Below, in pieces: positions 53,089-61,824 of a DNA stretch of 64,000 nt. The stretch spans positions 186,001-250,000 of the forward strand of contig NZ_QOWE01000002.1 of NCBI RefSeq assembly GCF_003334855.1, given 5' to 3'. The position numbers and the translations under genes are program-made. The stretch comes from Larkinella punicea (GTDB taxonomy: Bacteria > Bacteroidota > Bacteroidia > Cytophagales > Spirosomataceae). Every line of letters begins with the position of its first letter. The stretch's first letter is position 1. The notes below the pieces were generated by a model, which had not been told where the DNA came from, ran no database searches, and worked only from the letters and a program-made list of their open reading frames with translations.

Positions 53089-56000
53089 ATGTCTAAACCC
53101 AGGAAAAATAGCCTCATCGGACTGCTGATTGCCGTTGGATTGGGGCTCATCGCGTTCAGTGCTTTTCAATCAAACCGGGGTTTCTTTTCCGGAGCCGAAC
53201 CGATTCCGCTCAAAAAAGGGTCGCGCATCATGCTGCTTGGCAACAATCTGGGGTCAAGAATGATGAATTACGACAATTTTGAGACCGAGCTACAGGTTCG
53301 CTACCCCGATAGCGAGCTCTTCATCCGGAACATGTGCGACGGGGGCGACACCCCCGGTTTTCGGCCCCACGCCAGCCGGAATTTGCCCTGGGCGTTTCCC
53401 GGTGCCGAAAAGTTTCAGACCGAATACGCCAATCCCTCCCAAAGTGAAGGCCATTTCGAAACGCCCGATCAATGGCTCACCCGCCTGAAAACCGATGTTA
53501 TCGTCGCTTTTTTCGGGTACAACGAATCGTTTCAGGGGCCGGCCAAACTGGAAAACTACAAAGCCGAACTGGATGCCTTTATCAAATGGACGCTGAGCCA
53601 GAAATACAACGGCACAACCGCCCCGCAACTCGCCATCGTTTCGCCCATCGCTTTTGAGGATTTATCCGCCAAAATGGATCTGCCGAACGGCAAAAAGGAG
53701 AATGAAAACCTGTCGCTGTATACCAAAGCCATGAAGGAAGTAGCGGAGCAGAACAAGGTTCTCTTTGTCGATGCCTTCACCCCTTCTCAGCAGTGGTATG
53801 CCGACAGCGCAGAACCGCTGACCATCGATGGTTCGCAATTGAACGAAGAAGGCTACAAAAAACTGGGTGTGTTGCTGGTCGATCAGGTTTTCGGAAAGGC
53901 GGCTGCTAAAGCGGAAACCAATCGGAAGCTGATTCATGAGGCCGTGATGGAGAAAAACTGGATGTGGCACAACGATTTCAAAATCCCGAACGGTGTTCAC
54001 GTCTACGGGCGTCGCTACAATCCGTTTGGTCCGGAAAACTACCCCGCCGAAATTCAAAAAATCCGCGAGTTAACCGCCATTCGAGACAATGCGATCTGGC
54101 TGGCAGCTTCCAAAGGCGAAAAGCTGGATCTGGCGGTTGCGGATAAAAATACCACACCCCTGCCGCCGGTAAAAACCAATTACAACCCGGAGAAAAACGG
54201 CAGTTTAACCTACCTCTACGGCAAGGAAGCCCTGGAGAAGCTCAAAGTTCCTGCGGGTTACAAGATTGAGCTATTTGCCTCCGAGGAGGAATTTCCGAAC
54301 CTGGCCAAACCGATGCAGATGTCGTTCGACGGCAAGGGGCGGCTTTGGGTGGCGGTGATGCCGAGCTATCCGCACTACAAACCGGGCGATTCCAAACCCA
54401 ATGACAAGATTCTGATTTTCGAAGATACCAACGGCGATGGCAAGGCTGACAAAGAGACGGTTTTTGCCGATGGATTACACCTGCCGCTGGGCTTCGAAAT
54501 CGCGAAAGAAGGCGTTTACGTTTCGCAGGGAACCAATCTGAAGCTCTTTACGGATACCAACGGGGATGATAAAGCCGATAAAAGTGAAATTCTGCTGAGT
54601 GGCTTCGACGACCACGACACCCACCACAACAGCCACGCCTTTTGCGTGGACCCTTCCGGCGCCATTTATTCGGGCGAAGGCGTGTTCTTGCACACCAACG
54701 TCGAAACGTCGTACGGCCCGGTTCGGGCCACCAACGGCGGTTTTTACCGGTATACGCCCCAGCGTCACAAGCTGGAACGTACGGCCCAACTTTCCATTCC
54801 GAATCCCTGGGGCATTGCGTTTGACGACTGGGGACAGCCGTTTTTTGCCGAAACCTCCAGCCCCGATGTTCGCTGGATGATGCCGGGAACGGTGTTGCCG
54901 CGCTACGGTCAGGCTACGCATAAATCCGTACAGTTGATCGAGGAAGCCCACCGCGTGCGTCCAACGTCGGGTCTGGAGTTTGTTTCGAGCCGCCATTTCC
55001 CCGACGAATTGCAGGGCGATTTCCTGATCAACAACACCATCGGTTTTCTGGGCATGAAAGAACACACGCTGGTCGATGACGGAACCGGCTATAAAAGCCA
55101 GCACCGGATGGATCTGGTGGTGAGCGAAGACCGTAACTTCCGGCCCGTCGACATGGAGTTCGCTCCCGACGGTTCGCTGTATCTGATCGACTGGCACAAC
55201 ATTTTGATCGGCCACATGCAGCACAACGCCCGCGATCCGCTGCGCGACCACTCACACGGTCGGGTCTACCGGATTACGTATCCCTCGCGTCCACTGGTCA
55301 AACCGGCTAAAATTGACGGGGCCACGATCGAAGAATTACTGGATAATCTGAAATTGCCCGAATACCGCACCCGCTACCGCACCCGACGCGAACTACGCGG
55401 TCGCGATGTCAATCAGGTGTTGGCGAAACTGAAAACCTGGGTGGCGAAACTCGATAAAAACGATCCGCGCTACGAACACCACCTGCTCGAAGGCTTGTGG
55501 GTGAGTTGGGGGATGAACAAGGTCGATCAGCCGCTGCTGCGCCAGGTGCTGAAGGCGAAAGATTACCACGCCCGGGCCGCGGCCGTTCAGGTGGTGCGGT
55601 ATACCGGTCATCAGGTGCCCGATCAGGCGGCACTGCTGATGCAGGCTGTGAAGGACGACAACAGCCGGGTTCGGCTGGACGCGATTGTGGCGGCATCCTG
55701 GATCGGAAAGGAAAAAGGATTGCCGATTCTGGCCGAGGCCAAGAAAAAACCGCTCGACGACTGGATGATTCACGCCTACGAAACTGCCGTTGCTCATCTG
55801 AACGACGTCAATGTCAAAGCCGTGAAAGAGGTGGCTGAAAAAACCACGCTGAAAGGCGCCGAACTGGCACTGTTCAACAAGGGCAAAGAGATTTATGGCA
55901 AGGAAGGCTATTGCACCACCTGCCACCAGCCCGACGGCAAAGGACTGGCGGCTTCCGGTTTTCCCCCGCTGAACGGCACGAAATGGGTGTCCGGCAATGA

Positions 56001-56274
56001 AGATCGTCTCATCAAAATTGTGCTGAACGGGCTGCTGGGACCTATCGAAGTAGCAGGCAAGAATTACCCCGGACAGGTTCCGATGACACCATTCGGCGGT
56101 TTGCTGAAGGACGACGAAATCGCAGCCGTGCTGACCTACGTCCGGAATTCATTCGGAAACCAGGCTTCGGCCATCCTGCCGGCGAAAGTGAAGCAGGTTC
56201 GGGCGGCTATTGGAAGCAAAAAGGATTTTTACGCGCCGGATCAGTTACTGAAAGAACACCCGATGGAGAAATAA
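53089..56274 (+). CDS. Large exported multidomain protein: SGNH-like, propeller, HEAT, cytochrome c
   Basis: The protein has 1061 residues. Order: an N-terminal membrane anchor (about 8-28), an SGNH-hydrolase-like domain (35-280) where the nucleophile position reads LLGNNLGSR with Asn instead of Ser, a propeller region with calcium-type DTNGDGKADKE motifs (about 380-720; the PVC-type dehydrogenase domain), HEAT repeats (about 745-915) and a cytochrome c domain with the heme motif C942-T-T-C945-H946 and a later Met (VPMTPFG) as second ligand. It is common in Planctomycetes and Bacteroidota and is probably a periplasmic sugar or alcohol dehydrogenase that passes electrons to the heme domain. 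The SGNH part is likely inactive. Confidence 0.88.
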   Translation: MSKPRKNSLIGLLIAVGLGLIAFSAFQSNRGFFSGAEPIPLKKGSRIMLLGNNLGSRMMNYDNFETELQVRYPDSELFIRNMCDGGDTPGFRPHASRNLPWAFPGAEKFQTEYANPSQSEGHFETPDQWLTRLKTDVIVAFFGYNESFQGPAKLENYKAELDAFIKWTLSQKYNGTTAPQLAIVSPIAFEDLSAKMDLPNGKKENENLSLYTKAMKEVAEQNKVLFVDAFTPSQQWYADSAEPLTIDGSQLNEEGYKKLGVLLVDQVFGKAAAKAETNRKLIHEAVMEKNWMWHNDFKIPNGVHVYGRRYNPFGPENYPAEIQKIRELTAIRDNAIWLAASKGEKLDLAVADKNTTPLPPVKTNYNPEKNGSLTYLYGKEALEKLKVPAGYKIELFASEEEFPNLAKPMQMSFDGKGRLWVAVMPSYPHYKPGDSKPNDKILIFEDTNGDGKADKETVFADGLHLPLGFEIAKEGVYVSQGTNLKLFTDTNGDDKADKSEILLSGFDDHDTHHNSHAFCVDPSGAIYSGEGVFLHTNVETSYGPVRATNGGFYRYTPQRHKLERTAQLSIPNPWGIAFDDWGQPFFAETSSPDVRWMMPGTVLPRYGQATHKSVQLIEEAHRVRPTSGLEFVSSRHFPDELQGDFLINNTIGFLGMKEHTLVDDGTGYKSQHRMDLVVSEDRNFRPVDMEFAPDGSLYLIDWHNILIGHMQHNARDPLRDHSHGRVYRITYPSRPLVKPAKIDGATIEELLDNLKLPEYRTRYRTRRELRGRDVNQVLAKLKTWVAKLDKNDPRYEHHLLEGLWVSWGMNKVDQPLLRQVLKAKDYHARAAAVQVVRYTGHQVPDQAALLMQAVKDDNSRVRLDAIVAASWIGKEKGLPILAEAKKKPLDDWMIHAYETAVAHLNDVNVKAVKEVAEKTTLKGAELALFNKGKEIYGKEGYCTTCHQPDGKGLAASGFPPLNGTKWVSGNEDRLIKIVLNGLLGPIEVAGKNYPGQVPMTPFGGLLKDDEIAAVLTYVRNSFGNQASAILPAKVKQVRAAIGSKKDFYAPDQLLKEHPMEK

Positions 56275-56278
56275 GTCT

Positions 56279-56308
56279 ATTTCCCACAGTCTGACGACTG
56301 TGGGAAAT
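56279..56308 (+). terminator. Weak hairpin after the cytochrome c protein gene
   Basis: A perfect 13-bp stem (56279-56291 with 56296-56308) with a 4-nt loop starts 5 bp after the stop codon, but has no T-run behind it. It may be a weak terminator or RNA 3'-end protector. Confidence 0.5.
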
Positions 56309-56518
56309 ACATGAAAAATGGTGATAAAGGAATACATTTCATGGTTTTGGTGTTATTAAACGGTAACAAACTCGGTTTTTTTCGTAGATTTGTCATTTAG
56401 GAGTTGTTACAACCCGCCGGAAATTCCTACTTTTAAGTCTCTGCGCACCTCTTTGGGGTGATTTAAGTTTAGTATGTACTCAATGTCAATCGCACCGCCG
56501 AAGCGGTAGATTTCTTGA

Positions 56519-57178
56519 ATGAACGTGTTATTAATCATTGCAACGACCTTACTTGCTTATCTGTTGGGTTCCATTCCGACTGCCGTTTGGTATGGAGAGG
56601 GCTTTTTTGGATTAGATATTCGTAAATACGGAAGTGGAAACGCCGGTGCGACCAACACCTTTCGCGTTCTGGGCAAACGGGCCGGCACGGTCGTGATGCT
56701 GATCGACGTACTGAAAGGCTACACCGCCACCATTCTTGCCTCCCTGCTGTGGTATTTCGACGTGATCGGAACCCACGAAATCCTGACGTTTAAACTGGTT
56801 TTTGGCCTTGTGGCCGTTATCGGGCACGTTTTTCCAATCTGGGCCGACTTCAAAGGCGGCAAAGGCGTTGCCTCACTCCTGGGCATGGTTCTCGCGATTC
56901 ACCCCGAAGTGGCCGCTGTCTGCATCGGTATTTTTCTGGTGGTGGTCATTGCCTCGCAATACGTTTCGCTGGGTTCGATGATGGCCGCCCTGGCCTTTCC
57001 GGTGCTGTTGCTGCTGCGGGCTTTTGGACAAAAAGAACATCCGCTGCTGATTGTTTTCGGAGTAGTCGTTTTTCTGTTTGTGGTACTGACCCATCAGAAA
57101 AACATCACCCGGCTGCTGAATGGCGAAGAAAGCCGGACACGGCTGATTAAATTCCGAAAGAAAGAAGACCAAGAATAA
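56519..57178 (+). CDS. plsY: Glycerol-3-phosphate acyltransferase PlsY
   Basis: The protein has 219 residues with several membrane segments. Three PlsY motifs are clear: LGSIPTAVWYG (about 16-26), KYGSGNAGATNTFRVLGKRA (about 37-56) and IGHVFPIWADFKGGKGVA (about 101-118). It moves an acyl group from acyl-phosphate to glycerol-3-phosphate in the inner membrane, the first step of phospholipid synthesis. It is an essential housekeeping gene here, unrelated to the sugar island. Preceded by a 240-bp gap and followed by a strong terminator. Confidence 0.95.
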   Translation: MNVLLIIATTLLAYLLGSIPTAVWYGEGFFGLDIRKYGSGNAGATNTFRVLGKRAGTVVMLIDVLKGYTATILASLLWYFDVIGTHEILTFKLVFGLVAVIGHVFPIWADFKGGKGVASLLGMVLAIHPEVAAVCIGIFLVVVIASQYVSLGSMMAALAFPVLLLLRAFGQKEHPLLIVFGVVVFLFVVLTHQKNITRLLNGEESRTRLIKFRKKEDQE

Positions 57179-57201
57179 GTTTCAAGCTATTCCTGATTGC
57201 A

Positions 57202-57240
57202 TGACGCCCCGAAGTGATTAACTTCGGGGCGTCATTTTTT
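57202..57240 (+). terminator. Rho-independent terminator after plsY
   Basis: A 15-bp perfect stem (57202-57216 with 57222-57236) with a 5-nt loop (GATTA) is followed by a T-run. It closes the plsY transcript. A longer in-frame start of the next gene (TTG 57239) would lie inside it, supporting the ATG at 57284. Confidence 0.88.
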
Positions 57241-57283
57241 GGTACTATTTCCTTTGTCAGTCCGACAAAAACCCGTCAACACC

Positions 57284-58663
57284 ATGTTATCAACCTACTT
57301 TGCGGAACATAAAGAGCGGTTTCTGAACGAACTCTTCGAATTGCTGCGGATTCCGTCCGTGAGTGCCGATTCTAAATTTAAACCCGATATGCGCCGGGCG
57401 GCTGAATTTGTCCGGGATAAACTGACTGCCGCCGGTCTCGACAATGCTGCGCTGCACGAAACACCGGGCCATCCGGTCGTTTACGCCGAAAAACTGATCG
57501 ACGATGCGTTGCCGACGGTTTTGGTATACGGCCACTACGACGTCCAACCCGCTGATCCGTACGAACTCTGGAACACCCCGCCTTTCGAGCCGACCATTCG
57601 CAATGAACGCATTTATGCCCGGGGGGCCTGCGACGACAAAGGCCAGTTTTACATGCACGTCAAAGCGCTGGAAGCTATGCTGGCCACCGACGGTTTGCCC
57701 TGCAACGTCAAAGTGATGATTGAAGGCGAAGAAGAAATTGGCTCCGATCACCTGGGCAATTTTGTGGCCGCCAACCGCGATAAACTCAAATGCGATGTGA
57801 TTCTGATCTCGGATACCAGCATCATTGCCAACGATGTGCCGTCGATCGAAGCCGGTTTGCGGGGTCTTTCCTACGTCGAAGTGGAAGTCGTTGGGCCGAA
57901 CCGCGATCTGCATTCGGGCGTCTACGGTGGCGCGGTTCACAATCCGCTCAACGTGCTGTGTCAGATGATTGCTTCGTTACACGACGAAAAAGGCCAGATC
58001 ACGATCCCCGGTTTTTACAATAAGGTAGACGAATTGACGACTGAAGAACGGGCGGCCCTGGCCGAAGCACCCTTCGATGAAGAAGAATACAAACGCGATC
58101 TGAACCTCAAGGCGGTTTTTGGCGAAGAAGGCTATTCGTCGCCCGAACGGGCTTCGATTCGTCCGACGCTGGACGTGAACGGCATCTGGGGTGGCTACAT
58201 TGGTGAAGGGGCCAAAACCGTGTTGCCGGGCAAGGCACAGGCCAAAATCAGCATGCGGCTTGTGCCGCGTCAGGACCCCGACGAGATTACCGAACTGTTT
58301 ACGAAGCATTTTATTTCTATCGCTCCGCCGACGGTAACCGTAACCGTAACGCCCCACCACGGCGGTCAGCCGTACGTAACGCCCACCGACTCGGTCGAAT
58401 TTGAAGCCGCCCGCCGGGCCTTCCGCGAAGCCTGGGGCAAGGAAGCCATTCCGACCCGGGGCGGTGGCAGCATTCCCATCGTGGCGCTGTTTGAGCAGGA
58501 ACTGGGTGTCAAATCCATTCTGATGGGTTTTGGTCTGGACATCGACGCGTTGCATTCGCCGAACGAGAGCTACGGTTTGTTCAATTTCTACAAGGGAATC
58601 GAAACCATTCCGTACTTCTATAAACACTACACCGAATTGAAGAAAACGGGCGTTGAGGCTTAA
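57284..58663 (+). CDS. M20-family dipeptidase/peptidase
   Basis: The protein has 459 residues from ATG 57284. Zinc ligands are in VYGHYDVQPADPYELW (His), ARGACDDKGQ (Asp), IEGEEEIGS (Glu pair, with the catalytic Glu) and the C-terminal IDALHSPNESYG (His). HSGVYGGAVHNP belongs to the lid/dimerisation domain. It probably cleaves dipeptides in the cytoplasm. No signal peptide. A rho-independent terminator follows its stop. Confidence 0.92.
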   Translation: MLSTYFAEHKERFLNELFELLRIPSVSADSKFKPDMRRAAEFVRDKLTAAGLDNAALHETPGHPVVYAEKLIDDALPTVLVYGHYDVQPADPYELWNTPPFEPTIRNERIYARGACDDKGQFYMHVKALEAMLATDGLPCNVKVMIEGEEEIGSDHLGNFVAANRDKLKCDVILISDTSIIANDVPSIEAGLRGLSYVEVEVVGPNRDLHSGVYGGAVHNPLNVLCQMIASLHDEKGQITIPGFYNKVDELTTEERAALAEAPFDEEEYKRDLNLKAVFGEEGYSSPERASIRPTLDVNGIWGGYIGEGAKTVLPGKAQAKISMRLVPRQDPDEITELFTKHFISIAPPTVTVTVTPHHGGQPYVTPTDSVEFEAARRAFREAWGKEAIPTRGGGSIPIVALFEQELGVKSILMGFGLDIDALHSPNESYGLFNFYKGIETIPYFYKHYTELKKTGVEA

Positions 58664-58681
58664 AAAACTCTCTGTTGTCAC

Positions 58682-58708
58682 CCTCCGGCCTGAAAACCGG
58701 AGGTTTTT
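58682..58708 (+). terminator. Rho-independent terminator after the M20 peptidase gene
   Basis: A 7-bp stem CCTCCGG/CCGGAGG (58682-58688 and 58697-58703) with an 8-nt loop and five T residues (58704-58708). It also sits just upstream of the next gene's ATG at 58717. Confidence 0.75.
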
Positions 58709-58716
58709 ATTGCGCG

Positions 58717-59613
58717 ATGAAACCTTATTTACTGTCCTTTCTTCTCTTCACCGGATCGGTGGGTGCGTTGGCGCAGGATCTGCCCGACACCCTCGTGATT
58801 CGCCACGCAACCCTGACCCAGCCGACGTTTCCGCGCCGGGAGTTTCTGCCCAAAGGCCACCTCTTCGATCCCATTTTACTGGACCCCATCGAAGCCCAAA
58901 CCAGCGTCAGCGTTCTGCCCGGCTACTGGATGGACGGCGACCAATACGACGGCACCATCGTCCCGTTTGCGTTCGGACTTCGAAAACCGCTGATTCGCTG
59001 GTATAAATCCGCCGACCGCAGCAGCGAGCTTTCGTTTGACGTGGCTTCGTTTACGCAGTTTGAAGTGTATCACGACGATAAGCTGAACAAACAGAAACGT
59101 CAGTTGATGAACACCGATTACCGGCTCAGTTTTCTCTACAATATCAAAGTCCGGAATCACAGTTGGCGGTTGCGGTTGTATCACTTGTCGTCCCACCTCG
59201 GCGACGATTATCTGTTTCGCAACCAGATCAATTATTACCTCCCCAATCCGGTCAATTACGAAGTGATCGACGTGACGTACAACCACGAAAAGAACGGTTT
59301 ACGGAAATACCTGGGTGTTGGAATTGGTCTGCGAAAACCGGAAGAACGCGAGCGACTGAGCGCTCAGGCCGGTTTTTATTACCGCAAACCGTCGCAGGCC
59401 TTTGCCCGCTTTGTGGGGGGGGTGGATCTGAAAGTCTGGCAGCAAACCGACTTCCGGCCCGGTGTCAAAGCCGGTTTGGGTCTGGAACTGGGCCGCACGG
59501 CCAACAACCTGACGTTCCTGCTGGAAAGCTACACCGGTTTCCGCCCCTACAGCGTCTACGAAAACCAGAAAACCCGCTGGTTCGGCATCGGTGTGTATTT
59601 CAATCCGATTTAG
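58717..59613 (+). CDS. Exported DUF1207-like outer-membrane protein
   Basis: The protein has 298 residues from ATG 58717; an earlier frame start lies in the terminator. It has a signal peptide (about 1-20, ending ALAQ). The rest is beta-strand-like with alternating aromatic and polar residues, for example WRLRLYHLSSHLGDDYLFRN, and ends in a terminal aromatic-rich strand (WFGIGVYFNPI), as expected for an outer-membrane barrel. The LSSHLGDDYL motif resembles the DUF1207 family. Function is unknown. It stands alone between terminators and a palindrome. Confidence 0.7.
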   Translation: MKPYLLSFLLFTGSVGALAQDLPDTLVIRHATLTQPTFPRREFLPKGHLFDPILLDPIEAQTSVSVLPGYWMDGDQYDGTIVPFAFGLRKPLIRWYKSADRSSELSFDVASFTQFEVYHDDKLNKQKRQLMNTDYRLSFLYNIKVRNHSWRLRLYHLSSHLGDDYLFRNQINYYLPNPVNYEVIDVTYNHEKNGLRKYLGVGIGLRKPEERERLSAQAGFYYRKPSQAFARFVGGVDLKVWQQTDFRPGVKAGLGLELGRTANNLTFLLESYTGFRPYSVYENQKTRWFGIGVYFNPI

Positions 59614-59623
59614 ATTTGTTTCA

Positions 59624-59729
59624 CCCCTAAATCCCGAAACGTCGGCCCGGCCTAAAGGGGACTTGTACACTTATACTCCAGATGCAAAAAGTCCCCTTTA
59701 GGCCGGGCCGACGTTTCGGGATTTAGGGG
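59624..59729. repeat. Palindromic repeat R7 with symmetric 16-nt extra block
   Basis: Perfect 41-bp inverted arms (59624-59664 and 59689-59729) around a 24-nt loop. Compared with R1 (2620), each arm has an extra 16-nt block (GAAACGTCGGCCCGGC and its complement) between CCCCTAAATCCC and CTAAAGGGGACTT. Both arms were changed together. Confidence 0.88.
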
Positions 59730-59745
59730 CTATCTAAGCACAATC

Positions 59746-61305
59746 ATGCAGGATTTTTTCGACTTTTTGGTTCAACAACGGGACAAACTGGCCGAACAAA
59801 CCCTGACGCACATCGGCCTGACGTTTCTGTCGCTTTGCCTGGCCTTGCTGGTTGGCCTTCCGCTGGGCATCCTCATCACATACCGCCCGCGTTTGGCTTC
59901 CGTCGTCCTGGCAGTCGTGGGCATTCTGCAAACCATTCCGAGTATTGCCCTGCTGGGCTTTCTGATTCCATTGCTGGGAATCGGCATCTGGCCGGCCATC
60001 ACCGCCTTGTTTCTGTATGCTTTATTGCCGATTGTCCGCAACACCTACGTCGGCATTCGGGAAGTGAGTCCGATGCTGAAAGAAGCCGCGCTGGGCATGG
60101 GCATGACCACCGGCCAGATGCTGATTCGGGTGGAACTGCCACTGGCTCTGCCGGTTATTTTTGCCGGGATTCGCACCGCCACCGTCATCAACGTGGGCGT
60201 GGCAACCTTGGCGGCTTACGTGGCCGCCGGGGGGCTGGGCGAGTTTGTCTTCGGCGGTATTGCCCTCAACAACAGCAACATGATTTTGGCGGGCGCCATT
60301 CCGGCGGCTTTGTTAGCGATTTTCTTCGATTTTTTGCTGGCCCGGCTGCAACAGTTGCAGGGAGTACGGCTTCGCCGGGTTGCCCTCGCTTTTCTGCTGA
60401 TCGCTCCCATTCTGTCGGCTTTTTACTGGGTACCGCTGGGGAGTCAGGCGAAGCTGACGGCCGGTTTTGCCCACGAGTTTTACGGCCGCGCCGATGGGTA
60501 TCCGGGCCTGGTTCGGGCCTACGGTTTGCAGATGACGCCTAAACTCATCGACCAGAATCTGATGTACGAAGCGGTTTTTCGGGAGCAGGTCGATCTCATC
60601 AGCGGGTATTCGACCGACGGACGGATCAAGGCGTTTCAGTTGCGGGTTCTGGAGGATAACAAAAATGCGTTTCCGCCCTACGAAGCCGCACTGGTGGTTC
60701 GAAATGCAGTTTTAGAGCAATATCCCGACGTTCCCAAAACACTGCATTTGCTGGAAGGTCGGCTGTCGGATTCGGTCATGACGGAGTTGAACTACCGCGC
60801 GGATTTTCTGCACGAATCGCCCGAAGTCGTGGCCCGGCGTTTTTTGCAACAAACCGGATTGCTGATTCCACCGGTGCAAACCAAACGCACCGAAAAGATC
60901 GTGATCGGTACCAAGATTTTTACGGAACAATACATTCTGGCCGAGATTCTGCGGCAGTTGCTCGAAAACCGCACAACGCTGGAAGTGATTACGAAAACCG
61001 GTCTGGGCGGCACCAAAATCTGCTTCGACGCACTGGCGTCCGGCGACATCGACCTGTATCCGGAATACACCGGAACGGGTTTACTCGTGATTCTGCAACC
61101 GCCCCCGGCCCTGGCCGATTCCATTAAATCCGACCGAAAAGCGGTTTTTCAGTATGTCAGTCGTGAATTTCAAAACCGGTATAACCTGACCTGGCTGCCT
61201 CCGCTGGGTTTCAACAACACCTACGCCCTGATGATGCGCCGGGCGCAGGCCGACCAACTGGGCATCCAATCCATTTCGGATTTGAAGCGGTATCTGGACC
61301 GGTAA
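59746..61305 (+). CDS. Second ABC permease fused to a permuted osmolyte-binding domain
   Basis: The protein has 519 residues, closely related to the 46715 product throughout. It has the same order: permease (about 1-200), a membrane tether, second half of the binding domain (GFAHEFYGRADGYPGL, GYSTDGRIKAF, FPPYEAALVVR), then the first half (IVIGTKIFTEQYILAE, DLYPEYTGTG, LGFNNTYALMMR), ending SISDLKRYLDR. The pocket-forming segments look intact. No ATPase gene lies nearby, so it probably shares the one at 48287 or another elsewhere. It is preceded by palindrome R7 and followed by a MITE-like element. The two copies differ mainly in linker segments, so their ligands may differ slightly. Confidence 0.88.
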   Translation: MQDFFDFLVQQRDKLAEQTLTHIGLTFLSLCLALLVGLPLGILITYRPRLASVVLAVVGILQTIPSIALLGFLIPLLGIGIWPAITALFLYALLPIVRNTYVGIREVSPMLKEAALGMGMTTGQMLIRVELPLALPVIFAGIRTATVINVGVATLAAYVAAGGLGEFVFGGIALNNSNMILAGAIPAALLAIFFDFLLARLQQLQGVRLRRVALAFLLIAPILSAFYWVPLGSQAKLTAGFAHEFYGRADGYPGLVRAYGLQMTPKLIDQNLMYEAVFREQVDLISGYSTDGRIKAFQLRVLEDNKNAFPPYEAALVVRNAVLEQYPDVPKTLHLLEGRLSDSVMTELNYRADFLHESPEVVARRFLQQTGLLIPPVQTKRTEKIVIGTKIFTEQYILAEILRQLLENRTTLEVITKTGLGGTKICFDALASGDIDLYPEYTGTGLLVILQPPPALADSIKSDRKAVFQYVSREFQNRYNLTWLPPLGFNNTYALMMRRAQADQLGIQSISDLKRYLDR

Positions 61306-61335
61306 CAGTTGTTAACCAACTAAATAACAAATAAT

Positions 61336-61533
61336 TAACGTGAATTATGGCTCGTGTCGTCTCGTAGAGACGGAATGTTTATAGAACAATAGCCTGATTT
61401 CCAGCCGCCTGCCGTAGGTAGGCAACCGTTGCCTACCTACGGCAGGCGGCTGGAAGGATACGAAATCCCTACTACAAACATCAGATGCCTAACGGCATCG
61501 TAACAGAACTCAACGTATCCATAATTCACGTTA
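61336..61533. mobile_element. MITE/REP-like element with 15-bp terminal inverted repeats
   Basis: Terminal inverted repeats TAACGTGAATTATGG (61336-61350 and 61519-61533) frame about 170 bp of dense secondary structure: a perfect 26-bp stem (61401-61426 with 61428-61453, one-base loop), GTCTCGTAGAGAC and GATGCC-TAAC-GGCATC. There is no ORF. It resembles a non-autonomous mobile element; no target-site duplication is obvious to me. Confidence 0.65.
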
Positions 61534-61534
61534 G

Positions 61535-61708
61535 TTACTGCGCAGCGGTAATCCGGTTTTTCGCGGGCCAAAGCGGAGCAATGATCGGCTGTTTCTTCTG
61601 CCGAGCTTGCCACAGATCATACTGCTGTTGAAGATCAAGCCACTGTTCCGGCGTTGATGTAGGGAGTGCTTGAATGATACAATCATTGGCCTTTGATTTG
61701 TGGAACAT
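61535..61708 (-). CDS. Small hypothetical protein, 57 residues
   Basis: A frame of 57 residues from ATG 61708 (66 if the ATG at 61735 is used). It is hydrophilic and helical in the middle (TPEQWLDLQQQYDLWQARQK) with a C-terminal PLWPAKNRITAAQ. Its stop lies 2 bp from the end of the repeat element at 61336-61533, so its C-terminus may have been shaped by that insertion. No family recognised. It may be a real small gene or a chance frame. Confidence 0.4.
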   Translation of the reverse strand: MFHKSKANDCIIQALPTSTPEQWLDLQQQYDLWQARQKKQPIIAPLWPAKNRITAAQ

Positions 61709-61824
61709 GGTGCCGTTATTCCGTAATGTGACCAAAGACGCTATTACTCGTTACGTAACAGGTATCAAACATAAAAAAGCTTATTTAAATAAACAAAAAT
61801 CAAGAATTTTCCGCTGGGTAACCG

